This document shows positions 47,214-56,884 of a DNA stretch of 64,000 bases, piece by piece. The position numbers and the translations under genes are program-made. The notes beneath the pieces were generated by a model that searched no databases, was not told where the DNA came from, and saw only the letters and a list, made by a program, of their open reading frames with translations. The stretch comes from Psychrobacter cibarius (lineage in GTDB: Bacteria > Pseudomonadota > Gammaproteobacteria > Pseudomonadales > Moraxellaceae), in contig CP131612.1 in assembly GCA_030686115.1 (NCBI GenBank), positions 2,542,001 through 2,606,000 of the forward strand, given 5' to 3'. How positions within the stretch are numbered: the stretch's first letter is position 1; each line of letters opens with the position of its first letter.

Positions 47214-48800
47214 ATGTCAACTGCATATAAATCAGCGATCGACTTAGTACGTGAATTAAAGCAAAAGCACGGTAACTGGCAGAATATCAGCGAAACCGAT
47301 GCGGCACGTATGATGTCACAAAACCGTTTTAAAACGGGCTTAGATATCGCCAAATATACTGCAAAAATCATGCGTCAAGACATGGAAGACTATGACAATG
47401 ATACGTCTCAGTACACGCAGTCTTTAGGTGCATGGCATGGTTTTGTGGCTCAACAAACCATGTACGCTAAGAAAAAATATTTCGGTACAACAGCTAAAAC
47501 TTACATCTACCTATCAGGTTGGATGGTTGCAGCCCTTCGCTCTGAGTTTGGTCCTCTTCCTGACCAATCTATGCATGAAAAAACCTCTGTACCTAAGCTA
47601 ATCGAAGAAATCTACACCTTCTTACGTCAAGCTGATGCTAAAGTATTGAACGACTACTTCCGTGAGCTAAACGCTGCAGAAGAAGCGGGTCAAGATACCT
47701 CAGCCATCCTAGAAAAAATCGAAAACTTTGATTCACATGTTGTGCCAATCATTGCTGACATCGATGCAGGTTTCGGTAACGAAGAAGCCACTTACTTGCT
47801 AACCAAGCAAATGATTGAAGCGGGTGCTTGTGCTATTCAGGTTGAAAACCAAGTATCTGACGCGAAGCAATGTGGTCACCAAGCGGGTAAAGTCACTGTA
47901 CCGCATGAAGACTATATCGCAAAAATCAACGCTATTCGTTATGCATTCTTAGAGCTTGGTGTTGAAGACGGCGTTATCGTTGCTCGTACTGACTCTGAAG
48001 GCGCGTCACTAACGCAAAAAATCCCAGTATCAAATGAGCCAGGCGACCTTGCTTCTCAGTACATCGATTTTATCGAGATGGAAGAAGTCACGCTAGAAAA
48101 CGCCAAAGAGAACGACAGCTTGCTTAAGCATAACGGCAAACTAGTACGTCCAGTTCGTCTTCAAAATGGTCTATATCAATTCCGTGAAGAAACGAACATC
48201 GACCGTGTCGTACTTGACTGTGTAACGGCTCTAGAAAATGGCGCGGATCTACTATGGATCGAAACACCGACTCCAGACGTCGCACACATCAAAATGATGG
48301 TTGATCGTATTAAAGAGCAACAGCCAAAAGCTAAGCTTGTATACAATAACAGCCCATCGTTCAACTGGACACTGAACTTCCGTAAGCAAATCATCGCTCA
48401 GTGGGAAGAAGAAGGCAAAGACCTATCTGCCTACAATAAAGATGACTTGATGAGTGCGGATTACGATGGTACTGAACTTGATACAGCAGCTGACGAAGCG
48501 GCTAGAAACTTCCAACGTGATGCATCACGTGAAGCAGGTGTATTCCATCACTTAATCACGCTACCTACTTATCACACCACTGCGCTTAGCGTGCATGAGC
48601 TTGCTAAAGGCTACTTCGGTGAAGATGGTATGCTTGCTTATGCTGCTGGCGTACAACGTAAAGAAATCCGTGAAGGCATCGCTTGTGTTAAGCATCAAGC
48701 AATGGCGGGCTCTGACCTTGGCGATGATCACAAAGAGATCTTCTCTGGTGAAAATGCCCTTAAAGCTGGCGGCGGCAAGAACACGATGAACCAGTTCTAA
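47214..48800 (+). CDS. aceA: Isocitrate lyase
   Basis: This 528-residue glyoxylate-cycle enzyme splits isocitrate into glyoxylate and succinate. It is the long form seen in Pseudomonas and Acinetobacter, not the 434-residue E. coli type. The active-site loop reads KQCGH (218-222, Cys220 catalytic), and the Mg-binding region IIADIDAGFGNEEATYLL lies before it. AAGGAG is placed six bases before the ATG. Growth on acetate, ethanol or fatty acids needs it, in keeping with the alcohol and aldehyde dehydrogenases of this window. Malate synthase is not in the window. Confidence 0.96.
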   Translation: MSTAYKSAIDLVRELKQKHGNWQNISETDAARMMSQNRFKTGLDIAKYTAKIMRQDMEDYDNDTSQYTQSLGAWHGFVAQQTMYAKKKYFGTTAKTYIYLSGWMVAALRSEFGPLPDQSMHEKTSVPKLIEEIYTFLRQADAKVLNDYFRELNAAEEAGQDTSAILEKIENFDSHVVPIIADIDAGFGNEEATYLLTKQMIEAGACAIQVENQVSDAKQCGHQAGKVTVPHEDYIAKINAIRYAFLELGVEDGVIVARTDSEGASLTQKIPVSNEPGDLASQYIDFIEMEEVTLENAKENDSLLKHNGKLVRPVRLQNGLYQFREETNIDRVVLDCVTALENGADLLWIETPTPDVAHIKMMVDRIKEQQPKAKLVYNNSPSFNWTLNFRKQIIAQWEEEGKDLSAYNKDDLMSADYDGTELDTAADEAARNFQRDASREAGVFHHLITLPTYHTTALSVHELAKGYFGEDGMLAYAAGVQRKEIREGIACVKHQAMAGSDLGDDHKEIFSGENALKAGGGKNTMNQF

Positions 48801-48845
48801 TCACCGACCACTTATAAGTACATCTCGTAAGTACCAGTTATAGAG

Positions 48846-48879
48846 AAAGCCGTCCTATCTTATAGGGCGGCTTTTTTTT
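48846..48879 (+). terminator. Terminator of aceA
   Basis: A stem AAAGCCGTCCTAT/ATAGGGCGGCTTT is followed by a run of eight T, 45 bases after the stop. Confidence 0.9.
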
Positions 48880-48939
48880 ATGTCTACTTATTTGCACTCT
48901 ATTATTGTAAGATTTTGAGCATTGTGAGCTTGTTAATTC

Positions 48940-50181
48940 TTAATTTGAGTGCTTATTATCCTTACTATCAGTCTCTTTCATATTATTGCTATTACCCTCT
49001 TCCTGACTGCTCTGTATACCGACTGAATCGTGACTTTTTGGATTTTCACCCATCAGCTCACGCTTCATATTTTTTATACGGGGATCATGTTTAAAAAATC
49101 TACGATAGATTGCTTTTATTATTCTGTAAATTAGATAAAAAATACCGCCAAGTACAAGCAGCCACCACAGTTGTATCAATCCAAGCGCTACTGATCTAAG
49201 TATCTCCCAGCCATCTTTAAATGCTTGACTCACTTGACTACTAAAACTTGGCTGCTCAGCATCTAATAGCACATCCAGATTTTGTGTGGTTTCTTTATAA
49301 CTGATATCTGGTTGCATAAAGGTCAGGTTAATGGTGCTATATTGAACTTTATCAGCGATAGCCAGTTGCTCAAGCTTGGCAAGCTCTTGCTGACGACGTG
49401 CCGCATAAGTCGCGGTAATAGCATCAACATTGCTACCTTGGTCTTTATCATTTTTACTATTGAGGCGTTCTTGGCTAAGCTCGCTTGCCATATCACTATT
49501 TAGCTGGCTCGCTAGCTGTTCACGATAAATATCTAATGTCACATCTTGAGCACTAAACTGCTGCCCATTTAAAAATGCGACTTGCTGTTGTAATTGCGCT
49601 AGGAACTTACTGACATTGGCGCGAGGAATACGAACCGTCATGTCAGCTTGACGAGTGTAGGTTGTAATCGTGATATTTTTATTGCCTTGTACAAAGGTTC
49701 GACTATCACGTGGATGATTACTAATATTGCTAAGTGCCACATAACCAGCCTGTTGCCGTGTCAAACTCTCAATAGCATCACTAGTTTTGACGACATCTTC
49801 AACTTTAAAATCAGCACTGGCAGTTATCAATAGCGCTTTTCCCGCAATTTTAATGTCTGCTGCCTGACTACCAAGGGTCTGTTCACTAGTGCTCGATAGG
49901 TTTGCAACCTCTAAATCATCAGCGTTAGAGGCATTATCAGCTGCCACATCGGACATGATGCCAACCATCTCCCCTTCTGTAGCGTCTGCAACTTCTTCGG
50001 TTACCACCTCTGTCAGATCTGCGCTGCTTTCTGCATATTCAGAAGAGCTATCGCAGCCGCCTATCAATAAAACAGACCCAAGCATTATTGGTAGACATAA
50101 AACTGATGGAAACAAGGCTTTAGGCAGTAATATTGAATGAGATTGATGCGTGTCATACTTCTTTTGATTGCATTGCGTCAT
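48940..50181 (-). CDS. DUF4349 lipoprotein
   Basis: This is a 413-residue envelope lipoprotein. A basic N-terminus, hydrophobic stretch and lipobox LIGGC put the acylated Cys at residue 43. An acidic linker (about 45-105) leads to the DUF4349 domain, with ITASADFKVEDVVKTSDAIESLTRQQAGYV, ITTYTRQADMTVRIPRANVSKFLAQLQQQV and a coiled coil at about 220-270. A C-terminal membrane helix (about 335-365, LIQLWWLLVLGGIFYLIYRIIKAIY) precedes a basic and Ser/Asn-rich tail. The start at 50181 is chosen because longer in-frame starts would bury the signal peptide; it is uncertain. The function of the family is unknown. Confidence 0.72.
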   Translation of the reverse strand: MTQCNQKKYDTHQSHSILLPKALFPSVLCLPIMLGSVLLIGGCDSSSEYAESSADLTEVVTEEVADATEGEMVGIMSDVAADNASNADDLEVANLSSTSEQTLGSQAADIKIAGKALLITASADFKVEDVVKTSDAIESLTRQQAGYVALSNISNHPRDSRTFVQGNKNITITTYTRQADMTVRIPRANVSKFLAQLQQQVAFLNGQQFSAQDVTLDIYREQLASQLNSDMASELSQERLNSKNDKDQGSNVDAITATYAARRQQELAKLEQLAIADKVQYSTINLTFMQPDISYKETTQNLDVLLDAEQPSFSSQVSQAFKDGWEILRSVALGLIQLWWLLVLGGIFYLIYRIIKAIYRRFFKHDPRIKNMKRELMGENPKSHDSVGIQSSQEEGNSNNMKETDSKDNKHSN

Positions 50182-50432
50182 TATTTTATAATCCGGCATT
50201 TTATGAGATATGGTAAACATATTGGATAAAAATATTTCAGCCTTTATTATAAAGCCAACCACCTTTATCCTACTTTTGTTTAATAATTTACGTTAATTAT
50301 AATGATTACTTACTAAAAGTATATCTCTAATATTGGCTCAGAGTATTTATAGAAAAAATTTTGCTTGTTATTCGCCGATAGCTTTCATACGATGGTAGTC
50401 ATTCAAATTTATTAAAATAATCGGGAGCCATC

Positions 50433-52124
50433 ATGCAAGAGATAGAGCTAAAGTTTTTGGTACCAGAGTCGCGACTGAAAGGTTTGATGCGCCAAGCACG
50501 AGTCAAATCTTCTGAGGTGACGCAACTGGCTGCCCATTATTATGATACCCCAGACCAACAGCTTGCAGAGGCAGGCATTGGCTTGCGTATCCGTAAAGAA
50601 GGTGATGCTTGGGTACAGACCATCAAAGCGGGCAGCGATGGCATTGCAGCACGCCTAGAGCATAATGCGGTACTGGATAATGAACAAGTACAAGCGATGC
50701 TCGATAATAATACGCTCATGCCTGATTTAACTATTTATAAAAACACCTCTGTCGCCCCTGCCCTAGCTGAATTTAAGCTAAAAAAACTGGCTAAAAATCT
50801 CACACGGTTATATGTGACCGATGTAGAGCGTACCACACGATTGCTAGTGGATGATAATGGCGGTGATAGTGATGCAAATAACCATGTCGAGATGGCGTAC
50901 GACTATGGAGAGATTATTCACGGTAACGATGATACTCAGCGCGATGCTATTCAAGAGATTGAGTTTGAGCTGATATCAGGAGATATCGATTTTTTATTTG
51001 CAACCGCCAAAACTTGGTGTAAGCGCTACAAGCTTTGTTTGTCTACGGTGACCAAAGCTGAGCGCGGTGGTTTACTCATCACAGAACAGCAGCATAGTCC
51101 AGCTGTCCACGCTGACCTTGATCAGCTAAATATCGATAAAAAAATCAGCATGCCTGCCTTTGTGCGCGCAGCGGTACATAACTGTCTGTTGCAAATACTG
51201 CCCAATAGCAGCGCTATCGTCGCTGGCAGCGAAGAGGACGACCATGCATTACAACTATACATTGGTATTGTCCGCTTGCAAGCTGCCCTACAAGCATTTG
51301 CCAGCTATTCTGACGAAATCAATCCAGACTGGCTGCCGATACTGAAACCAACAGCTATGTTATTGAATGAATATCAAGAGCTTGCCCATCTTGCCTCACA
51401 TATAGAGCCTAATTTGCAACAACAAGGTGCACCTACTGTCGATTGGGCAACAGATATGGATGCGCTGAAGATTACTCCGAAAGATGCCATCAGTGCCAAC
51501 GATTTTCAGATGACCTTACTTGAGCTGATCGCCTTTACCATGAGCGACCCAAGCCTTGAACCGCAAGCTAATCAACTCGCCATCGATAAACTGGCAAAAA
51601 CCTTATCCAAACAGCAGGCAAAGCTTGGCAAGGCAGTACAAGAGCTACAGAGTAAAAAAGACGTTGGCTCAGATAACATTAATATAGAAAGCAATGATTT
51701 AAAAGATGATGATTTACAAAGTGTTGACTTAGACGATAGTGACTTAGAAAACGTAGATTCAAAAAGTGACGATATAGAAAATATTGATCTAGACGATAAT
51801 AATGCAGAGCACGAGCTGCATGAGCAGTTAACCACCTTACTTTATATCAGTGAGTTTGCCACGCCATTATTAGATAAGAAAAAGTCAAAAAAGAAAAAAG
51901 CCAAGAAGGAAAGTAAACGCTGGCTAAAATACTTAGCAAAAGCGCAAAAGACTTTGAATAAATATCATAATCATAAAATGTACCAACAGCGCTATCAATT
52001 AAAGTCGAAGACAGATAGCATTGCGTTGTATGGCGCTGGCTGGTTTGCAGCCATGCTAGTGAGAGACCTTAAGCGCACAGAAAAACGCTTGGCTAAAGTG
52101 GCAGACAGCTCAATATTTCGGTAA
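50433..52124 (+). CDS. CYTH-CHAD domain protein (inorganic triphosphatase YgiF-like)
   Basis: This is a 563-residue protein. The N-terminal CYTH domain (about 1-205) has the metal-binding ExExK motif (MQEIELKF: E3, E5, K7) and RIRKEG/TIKAG, and would hydrolyse triphosphate substrates such as tripolyphosphate. A CHAD-like helical domain (about 235-560), which binds polyphosphate in relatives, follows. It is interrupted at about 405-465 by an acidic stretch of near-repeats (DDLQSVDLDDSDLENVD...) and then a lysine-rich run (KKKSKKKKAKKESKRW). GGGAG supports the ATG. A terminator follows. Confidence 0.85.
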   Translation: MQEIELKFLVPESRLKGLMRQARVKSSEVTQLAAHYYDTPDQQLAEAGIGLRIRKEGDAWVQTIKAGSDGIAARLEHNAVLDNEQVQAMLDNNTLMPDLTIYKNTSVAPALAEFKLKKLAKNLTRLYVTDVERTTRLLVDDNGGDSDANNHVEMAYDYGEIIHGNDDTQRDAIQEIEFELISGDIDFLFATAKTWCKRYKLCLSTVTKAERGGLLITEQQHSPAVHADLDQLNIDKKISMPAFVRAAVHNCLLQILPNSSAIVAGSEEDDHALQLYIGIVRLQAALQAFASYSDEINPDWLPILKPTAMLLNEYQELAHLASHIEPNLQQQGAPTVDWATDMDALKITPKDAISANDFQMTLLELIAFTMSDPSLEPQANQLAIDKLAKTLSKQQAKLGKAVQELQSKKDVGSDNINIESNDLKDDDLQSVDLDDSDLENVDSKSDDIENIDLDDNNAEHELHEQLTTLLYISEFATPLLDKKKSKKKKAKKESKRWLKYLAKAQKTLNKYHNHKMYQQRYQLKSKTDSIALYGAGWFAAMLVRDLKRTEKRLAKVADSSIFR

Positions 52125-52174
52125 AAAGACTCTTAGCAGCATGAACCAAGCTTAAAATAAACTAAGCTTAGAAT

Positions 52175-52212
52175 AAAAAAGACAGCTCACTTTATATGGG
52201 CTGTCTTTTTTT
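52175..52212. terminator. Terminator downstream of the CYTH-CHAD gene
   Basis: AAAAAAGACAGC...GCTGTCTTTTTTT forms a hairpin 50 bases after the stop; A and T runs flank it on both sides. Confidence 0.88.
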
Positions 52213-52353
52213 AAGCGTTTTCTTTGAGATGCTTTTTTTGATTGGATGCTTAAACTCAGTTATTTGAAAAACGTAATACTTCAACTGAGTTAAGCATATT
52301 TCAAAAACTACTATCAGTTTTCTACATCTAGCGTGTTTGTAAGCTCAAGTATT

Positions 52354-52968
52354 TTATAAACCTAGCACCTTCATACGCTCACTAACTGGCTGATACGTTT
52401 TTTCGCCAGCAGGCTCAACAATGTTGCCAAATGGCATTTGTGCCACCAATTCCCAACTATCTGGGATAGCATAAGCCTTAGCTGCGTCTTCATCCACAAG
52501 CGGATTGTAGTGCTGTAGGTTGGCACCAACATTTAAAGTACGTAGCTCTGTCCACATCGCATACTGATGCATGGCTGAGGTTTGCTGAGCCCAAACTGGA
52601 AATCTATCTGCATATAACGCAAACTGCTCTTGCAATGACTCAGTCACGTTTTTATCTTCATAAAACAGCACTGTACCCGCTGCCGCACGGAAGCCGTCTA
52701 ACTTTTGCTTAGTCCCAGAAAAGTCGCCATCGCCGACGGCTGCACGCAGTTTTTCTTCAGCGATATCCCATAATTTCTGGTGCTCGGCACCAAACAGTAC
52801 GACCAGACGCGAAGATTGTGAATTAAAAGCAGAAGGCGTATGTAATAAAACACGCTCTGCCATATTCACAATTGCTTGTGGCTCTACTGGCAGCTCATTG
52901 CCCAAAGCATATATTGACCGGCGTTCATCAAAGGCTTGTTGTAAAGTGACTAGGCTTTCTTTAGACAT
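52354..52968 (-). CDS. Frm2-like nitroreductase family protein
   Basis: This is a 204-residue FMN-dependent oxidoreductase. FDERRSIYALGNELPV starts the nitroreductase fold, TPSAFNSQSSRLVVLFGAEHQKLWDI is the conserved FMN-contacting block, and PFGNIVEPAGEKTYQPVSERMKV closes it. The short yeast Frm2/Hbn1-type subfamily uses NAD(P)H to reduce nitro or quinone compounds. The start at 52968 has AAGGA at eight bases; an ATA-rich stretch upstream is unlikely to be translated. It is monocistronic. Confidence 0.85.
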   Translation of the reverse strand: MSKESLVTLQQAFDERRSIYALGNELPVEPQAIVNMAERVLLHTPSAFNSQSSRLVVLFGAEHQKLWDIAEEKLRAAVGDGDFSGTKQKLDGFRAAAGTVLFYEDKNVTESLQEQFALYADRFPVWAQQTSAMHQYAMWTELRTLNVGANLQHYNPLVDEDAAKAYAIPDSWELVAQMPFGNIVEPAGEKTYQPVSERMKVLGL

Positions 52969-53179
52969 CGATATTATCCTTATAATTATCATAAAACATA
53001 GGTTAAACGAGCCATGCTGGGCATGACAAGTTGATCATTCATAAGCAAGCTATTATAGCAATATACTAAATAATATCTATACTCTATAAAGTTTTATTTA
53101 TCAATTACTCTATGAAGTTATTCTGTTTTACTTAAGATGTAAGAAAATAATTTACTACGTAATCGTTAATAAATAGTCG

Positions 53180-53719
53180 TTAATTAGCGACAATCGTCAC
53201 CAATACGCCCTCTGCAATTTGGTTGAACAATTCAATAATATCCTCATTACGCATACGTATACAGCCGTGCGAGAGTGGCACACCCATCGGCTCACTGTCA
53301 GGCGTACCATGAATGTAAATATAACGCTGATAAGTATCACAGCCACCTTGACTGTTACTGCCTTTATTAAAGCCCTCTGCCACACCACTTAGCCAAAGAA
53401 TACGGCTTAATATCCAATCGCGTTCAGGATGTCGTTTACCAAGCTCAGCACTATATATCTCGCCTGTAGGAACGCGTCCGATGAACACGGCATTCATGGG
53501 TTCATTTGCGCCAATTTTTTTGGCGATAAAGTGTTTGCCAAGAGGTGTGCAGCCGCTATCTTGTTGACTGCCAATGCCATTTTTCGCGGTAGACACCGTA
53601 TATTGAGCCAATTCTCTATTATGCTGGTAGAGCGTTAATGTTTGCTTAGCAATATTAACCACCAACTGCACATCAGAACTTTCGTTATTTTTCTCGCTAT
53701 AGCTTTCGTTATTTGTCAT
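53180..53719 (-). CDS. YkuD-family protein without signal peptide (ElsL-like L,D-carboxypeptidase candidate)
   Basis: This is a 179-residue YkuD-domain protein. The catalytic motif HG-12-SHGCIRM is intact: H137 in YIHGTP and S150-H151-G152-C153. The start has no signal peptide or lipobox (MTNNESYSEKNNESS), so the enzyme should be cytoplasmic, unlike the periplasmic L,D-transpeptidases. In Acinetobacter a cytoplasmic YkuD protein, ElsL, acts as an L,D-carboxypeptidase in peptidoglycan recycling; this protein may be its counterpart (family inference, not checked by alignment). It is monocistronic. Confidence 0.75.
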   Translation of the reverse strand: MTNNESYSEKNNESSDVQLVVNIAKQTLTLYQHNRELAQYTVSTAKNGIGSQQDSGCTPLGKHFIAKKIGANEPMNAVFIGRVPTGEIYSAELGKRHPERDWILSRILWLSGVAEGFNKGSNSQGGCDTYQRYIYIHGTPDSEPMGVPLSHGCIRMRNEDIIELFNQIAEGVLVTIVAN

Positions 53720-53865
53720 AGAATGTTTCCAACGGTCATTTACCCAATAGATATCATTATTGACCGCGTGATAAGTAAGTGGATTGATTTTTTCTATTAT
53801 TAAGGGATTGTATCAAGGCTTTTGGCACCGTAATATAGGGGCACACTTTTTGATGCTAGCAGATT

Positions 53866-55164
53866 ATGACGACTATTTCACCGACACGTGTGTCGATGTA
53901 TGATTTTCTCTATCAAGATACCAAGCCAATGGTATCTTTATTGGCCGATGCCGCCAAGCTTTCATTACCACAAGCTCGATTGGCAATGGATGCCAGTTTG
54001 CAGGCCATTATCAGTGCCTTGCTTGCTTACCAGCAGCACAATGACGGACAAGCTGTGAGCAAAAAGCTATTTAGTCGCGGCGCAGTCAAAGAGCTACGCC
54101 AATATAATTCGATGAATTTTTCGACCATGAATGCGACGTTATATCACCGCCATGAAGCAGCGGATGCGATATTTTATGATAATGCTCGCGTGATTAAAGC
54201 GAGTGACTATATTGCTCAGCAGATTGACGCAACAACGCAGCAAGTACAGATACTTCTCACGTCCTTATGCGTGATTGTCTTACGTGAGCTGGCTATTTTA
54301 GCCGACTATAGCCAACTTGATAACGACGAGATGGATAAATGGTTCGCTTTACAGCCACAGTTTTTATCAGCTGCTCGCTTTGCCATCAATGAGCCAGCGT
54401 CTGTCTCTGTTAAATTGAATGAGGTAAATGAAGATAACAGTCTAGTCGCAGCATCAGAGGTCAATTTAGACTCGACAGTAAAAACAAAAGCAGCAGCCGA
54501 ATCCGAAAACCATCCTAATACAGAACGTGCCTTATTAAGTACAGCGCAGCTCGCTGACACCCCACCAGCTTTCAATCCTTACTGGCATGAATTAACGACA
54601 TTCAAACCTGAACGTCATGAGCCTGTGCAAGATATGCAATTGGCAACTGGTAATTATTTAAAAGCCATTGGACGCTCACCTGATAACTTGCAGCAAGGTC
54701 GCCATAACGACATGCTAGTTTTTACAGAAATGCAAGCCCTTGCCCTGCCACACCAACGCTGGCTATTACAGCTCGCAAAAATCTCAGATATCTATCTCAG
54801 TCGTAATCGCCTACGTATTACCTCCGAACCTGCCAGCGCACCCAAACCGCCTTTAGTAAGCTTGGGTTTAATTGGTGGTAATAACGATAATACGCCGACC
54901 ACCACCAGCGAAAAGCCCATTGAATACGAGGCATCCATACCCCTCTGGAAAAATCCGGTTATCCTGATTATTATTGCTGTCATCGGAGTGCTTGGCGGGC
55001 TTGCAGCGCTCAAGTATCAAAGCCAAAAATCTGACGGTGTGTTACTGGCGACAGAAGAGGTTATAGAACAAGATATTATCGAAGAGCGTCAACAGCAGGA
55101 TGTGGCTATTGTCATGGTTGACGATGAGGAGCCTGATGACAAAGAAACAAAAGCGGCTCAATGA
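53866..55164 (+). CDS. Hypothetical protein with C-terminal membrane helix
   Basis: This is a 432-residue protein of unknown family. The N-terminal 170 residues are helical (MVSLLADAAKLSLPQARLAMDASLQAIISALLAYQQHN) and faintly resemble the DUF937 pattern. A polar linker (about 185-235) and a second helical part follow, then a single hydrophobic helix at about 365-383 (NPVILIIIAVIGVLGGLAALKY) and an acidic tail. No signal peptide is seen, so it looks anchored with its N-terminal bulk in the cytoplasm. It converges on argG with a shared terminator. Confidence 0.6.
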   Translation: MTTISPTRVSMYDFLYQDTKPMVSLLADAAKLSLPQARLAMDASLQAIISALLAYQQHNDGQAVSKKLFSRGAVKELRQYNSMNFSTMNATLYHRHEAADAIFYDNARVIKASDYIAQQIDATTQQVQILLTSLCVIVLRELAILADYSQLDNDEMDKWFALQPQFLSAARFAINEPASVSVKLNEVNEDNSLVAASEVNLDSTVKTKAAAESENHPNTERALLSTAQLADTPPAFNPYWHELTTFKPERHEPVQDMQLATGNYLKAIGRSPDNLQQGRHNDMLVFTEMQALALPHQRWLLQLAKISDIYLSRNRLRITSEPASAPKPPLVSLGLIGGNNDNTPTTTSEKPIEYEASIPLWKNPVILIIIAVIGVLGGLAALKYQSQKSDGVLLATEEVIEQDIIEERQQQDVAIVMVDDEEPDDKETKAAQ

Positions 55165-55235
55165 TAAATAAAAGCTCTGAATACAGGACTTCTTAATTAG
55201 CAAAAAATTATCGAACAAACCTTTAAAAAATCCAC

Positions 55236-55266
55236 AAAAAAAGGCGCTATTCATATAGCGCCTTTT
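55236..55266. terminator. Bidirectional terminator between the hypothetical gene and argG
   Basis: AAAAGGCGCTAT/ATAGCGCCTTTT with A and T runs lies between the converging genes. Confidence 0.88.
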
Positions 55267-55318
55267 CTATTCATATTTTTTATTCATGCTTTATCTAGCA
55301 CAGTCTATTAAGACTGGC

Positions 55319-56557
55319 TTACTTCGATAAATCACGACCACGGCTGGCTTCAATCGCCAAACGTAGACCATTTAGACGGATGAAACCTTCTGCGTCTTTT
55401 TGATCGTAAGCGCCCGCATCATCTTCAAAAGTCGCGATTTTTTCGTCAAACAACGAATCATCTGACTTACGACCAACAACGCTCACAGCACCTTTGTATA
55501 ACTTCACACGTACGGTGCCATTGACATATTCTTGTGACTTGTCAATCAATGCTTGTAGCATCATACGCTCAGGACTGAACCAATAACCGTTGTAGATAGT
55601 TTTAGCGTAGCGTGGCATCAGCTCATCTTTTAAATGCGCCGCTTCACGATCGAGTGTCAATGACTCAATACCGCGATGCGCTTTTAGCATAATGGTACCC
55701 GCTGGCGTCTCATAGCATCCGCGTGATTTCATGCCAACATAACGGTTTTCTACGATATCTAGGCGTCCGATACCATGCTGACCGCCAATCTCATTTAGCT
55801 TAATCATGACTTCGTACGGCTTAAGTGCTTCACCATCGATGGCAACGATGTCACCTTTTTCGTACTCTAATTCTAAGTATTGAGCTTCGTCAGGTGCTTC
55901 TTCTGGGCTCACTGACCAGCGCCACATATCATCTTCTGCTTCGGCGTAAGGGTCTTCTAAAATACCACCTTCATAAGAGATGTGTAGTAAGTTGGCGTCC
56001 ATTGAGTACGGAGATTTTTTCTTATTACCCGCATAATCAATCGCAATATTATGCTCTTTGGCATATTCCATCAAGCTCTCACGGCTCGATAAATCCCACT
56101 CACGCCATGGGGCAATGGTAACCACGTCAGGCGATAAAGCAACGGCGCCAAGCTCAAAACGGACTTGGTCATTCCCTTTACCAGTCGCGCCATGACTGAT
56201 CGCATCGGCGTTGTGTTCTTTAGCAATCTCAACTAAGCGCTTGGCAATTAACGGACGCGCGATAGAAGTCCCTAGCAGATACTCGCCTTCATAGATAGCG
56301 TTAGCGCGGAACATCGGGAATACATAATCACGGGCGAACTCTTCACGTAAGTCTTCAATATGGATATGTTTGATGCCCATAGCTTCGGCTTTGGCGCGTG
56401 CTGGCTCAACTTCTTCGCCTTGACCGATATCAGCAGTAAAGGTAATCACTTCTGCATCATAAGTCTCTTGCAGCCATTTAGCGATGATGGAGGTATCAAG
56501 ACCACCTGAATAGGCCAAGACGATTTTATTAATATTTTTTGGATCAAGTTGAGCCAT
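55319..56557 (-). CDS. argG: Argininosuccinate synthase
   Basis: This is a 412-residue cytoplasmic enzyme that joins citrulline and aspartate with ATP in arginine synthesis. The P-loop [19 protein letters not shown] opens the protein, followed by [12 protein letters not shown] and the citrulline/aspartate-binding blocks. It is of normal length. AGGAG lies seven bases before the ATG. It is divergent from pyrC, and both feed carbamoyl-phosphate-linked pathways. Confidence 0.96.
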   Translation of the reverse strand: MAQLDPKNINKIVLAYSGGLDTSIIAKWLQETYDAEVITFTADIGQGEEVEPARAKAEAMGIKHIHIEDLREEFARDYVFPMFRANAIYEGEYLLGTSIARPLIAKRLVEIAKEHNADAISHGATGKGNDQVRFELGAVALSPDVVTIAPWREWDLSSRESLMEYAKEHNIAIDYAGNKKKSPYSMDANLLHISYEGGILEDPYAEAEDDMWRWSVSPEEAPDEAQYLELEYEKGDIVAIDGEALKPYEVMIKLNEIGGQHGIGRLDIVENRYVGMKSRGCYETPAGTIMLKAHRGIESLTLDREAAHLKDELMPRYAKTIYNGYWFSPERMMLQALIDKSQEYVNGTVRVKLYKGAVSVVGRKSDDSLFDEKIATFEDDAGAYDQKDAEGFIRLNGLRLAIEASRGRDLSK

Positions 56558-56884
56558 GAAGAACTCCTATTGTGAGCATTTAGTGTTAGGAAAAGCGCTA
56601 ATATTCAATCAAAAGATAAATTACTTGCTCAGTGTACATCATATTTACTATAGGCAAAAGTGCAACTGCCCCATGGCATAAGCTTTTGATTTAAATTTTG
56701 GGTCGATAGATTTCAATTATTCACATGTAAGTGACAGTTAACTGCCGCAAATTAAAAAACAACCCATGTATTATGTACAGATATTTAGTCGCATATTTAG
56801 TCAAGTAGGCAAATCTGTTATGATAGCAGTACAGTATTCCTTCCTTTTATTTCCGTATATGACGATATAGAGCGCGACGACATT
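56558..56884. other. Divergent promoter region between argG and pyrC
   Basis: This is 327 AT-rich bases with no gene. It should contain both promoters; I could not find a convincing ARG box. Confidence 0.55.

Noticed and set aside
56690..56740. Possible ArgR box between argG and pyrC
   Set aside because: Only one half-site resembles the consensus; the second arm does not match.
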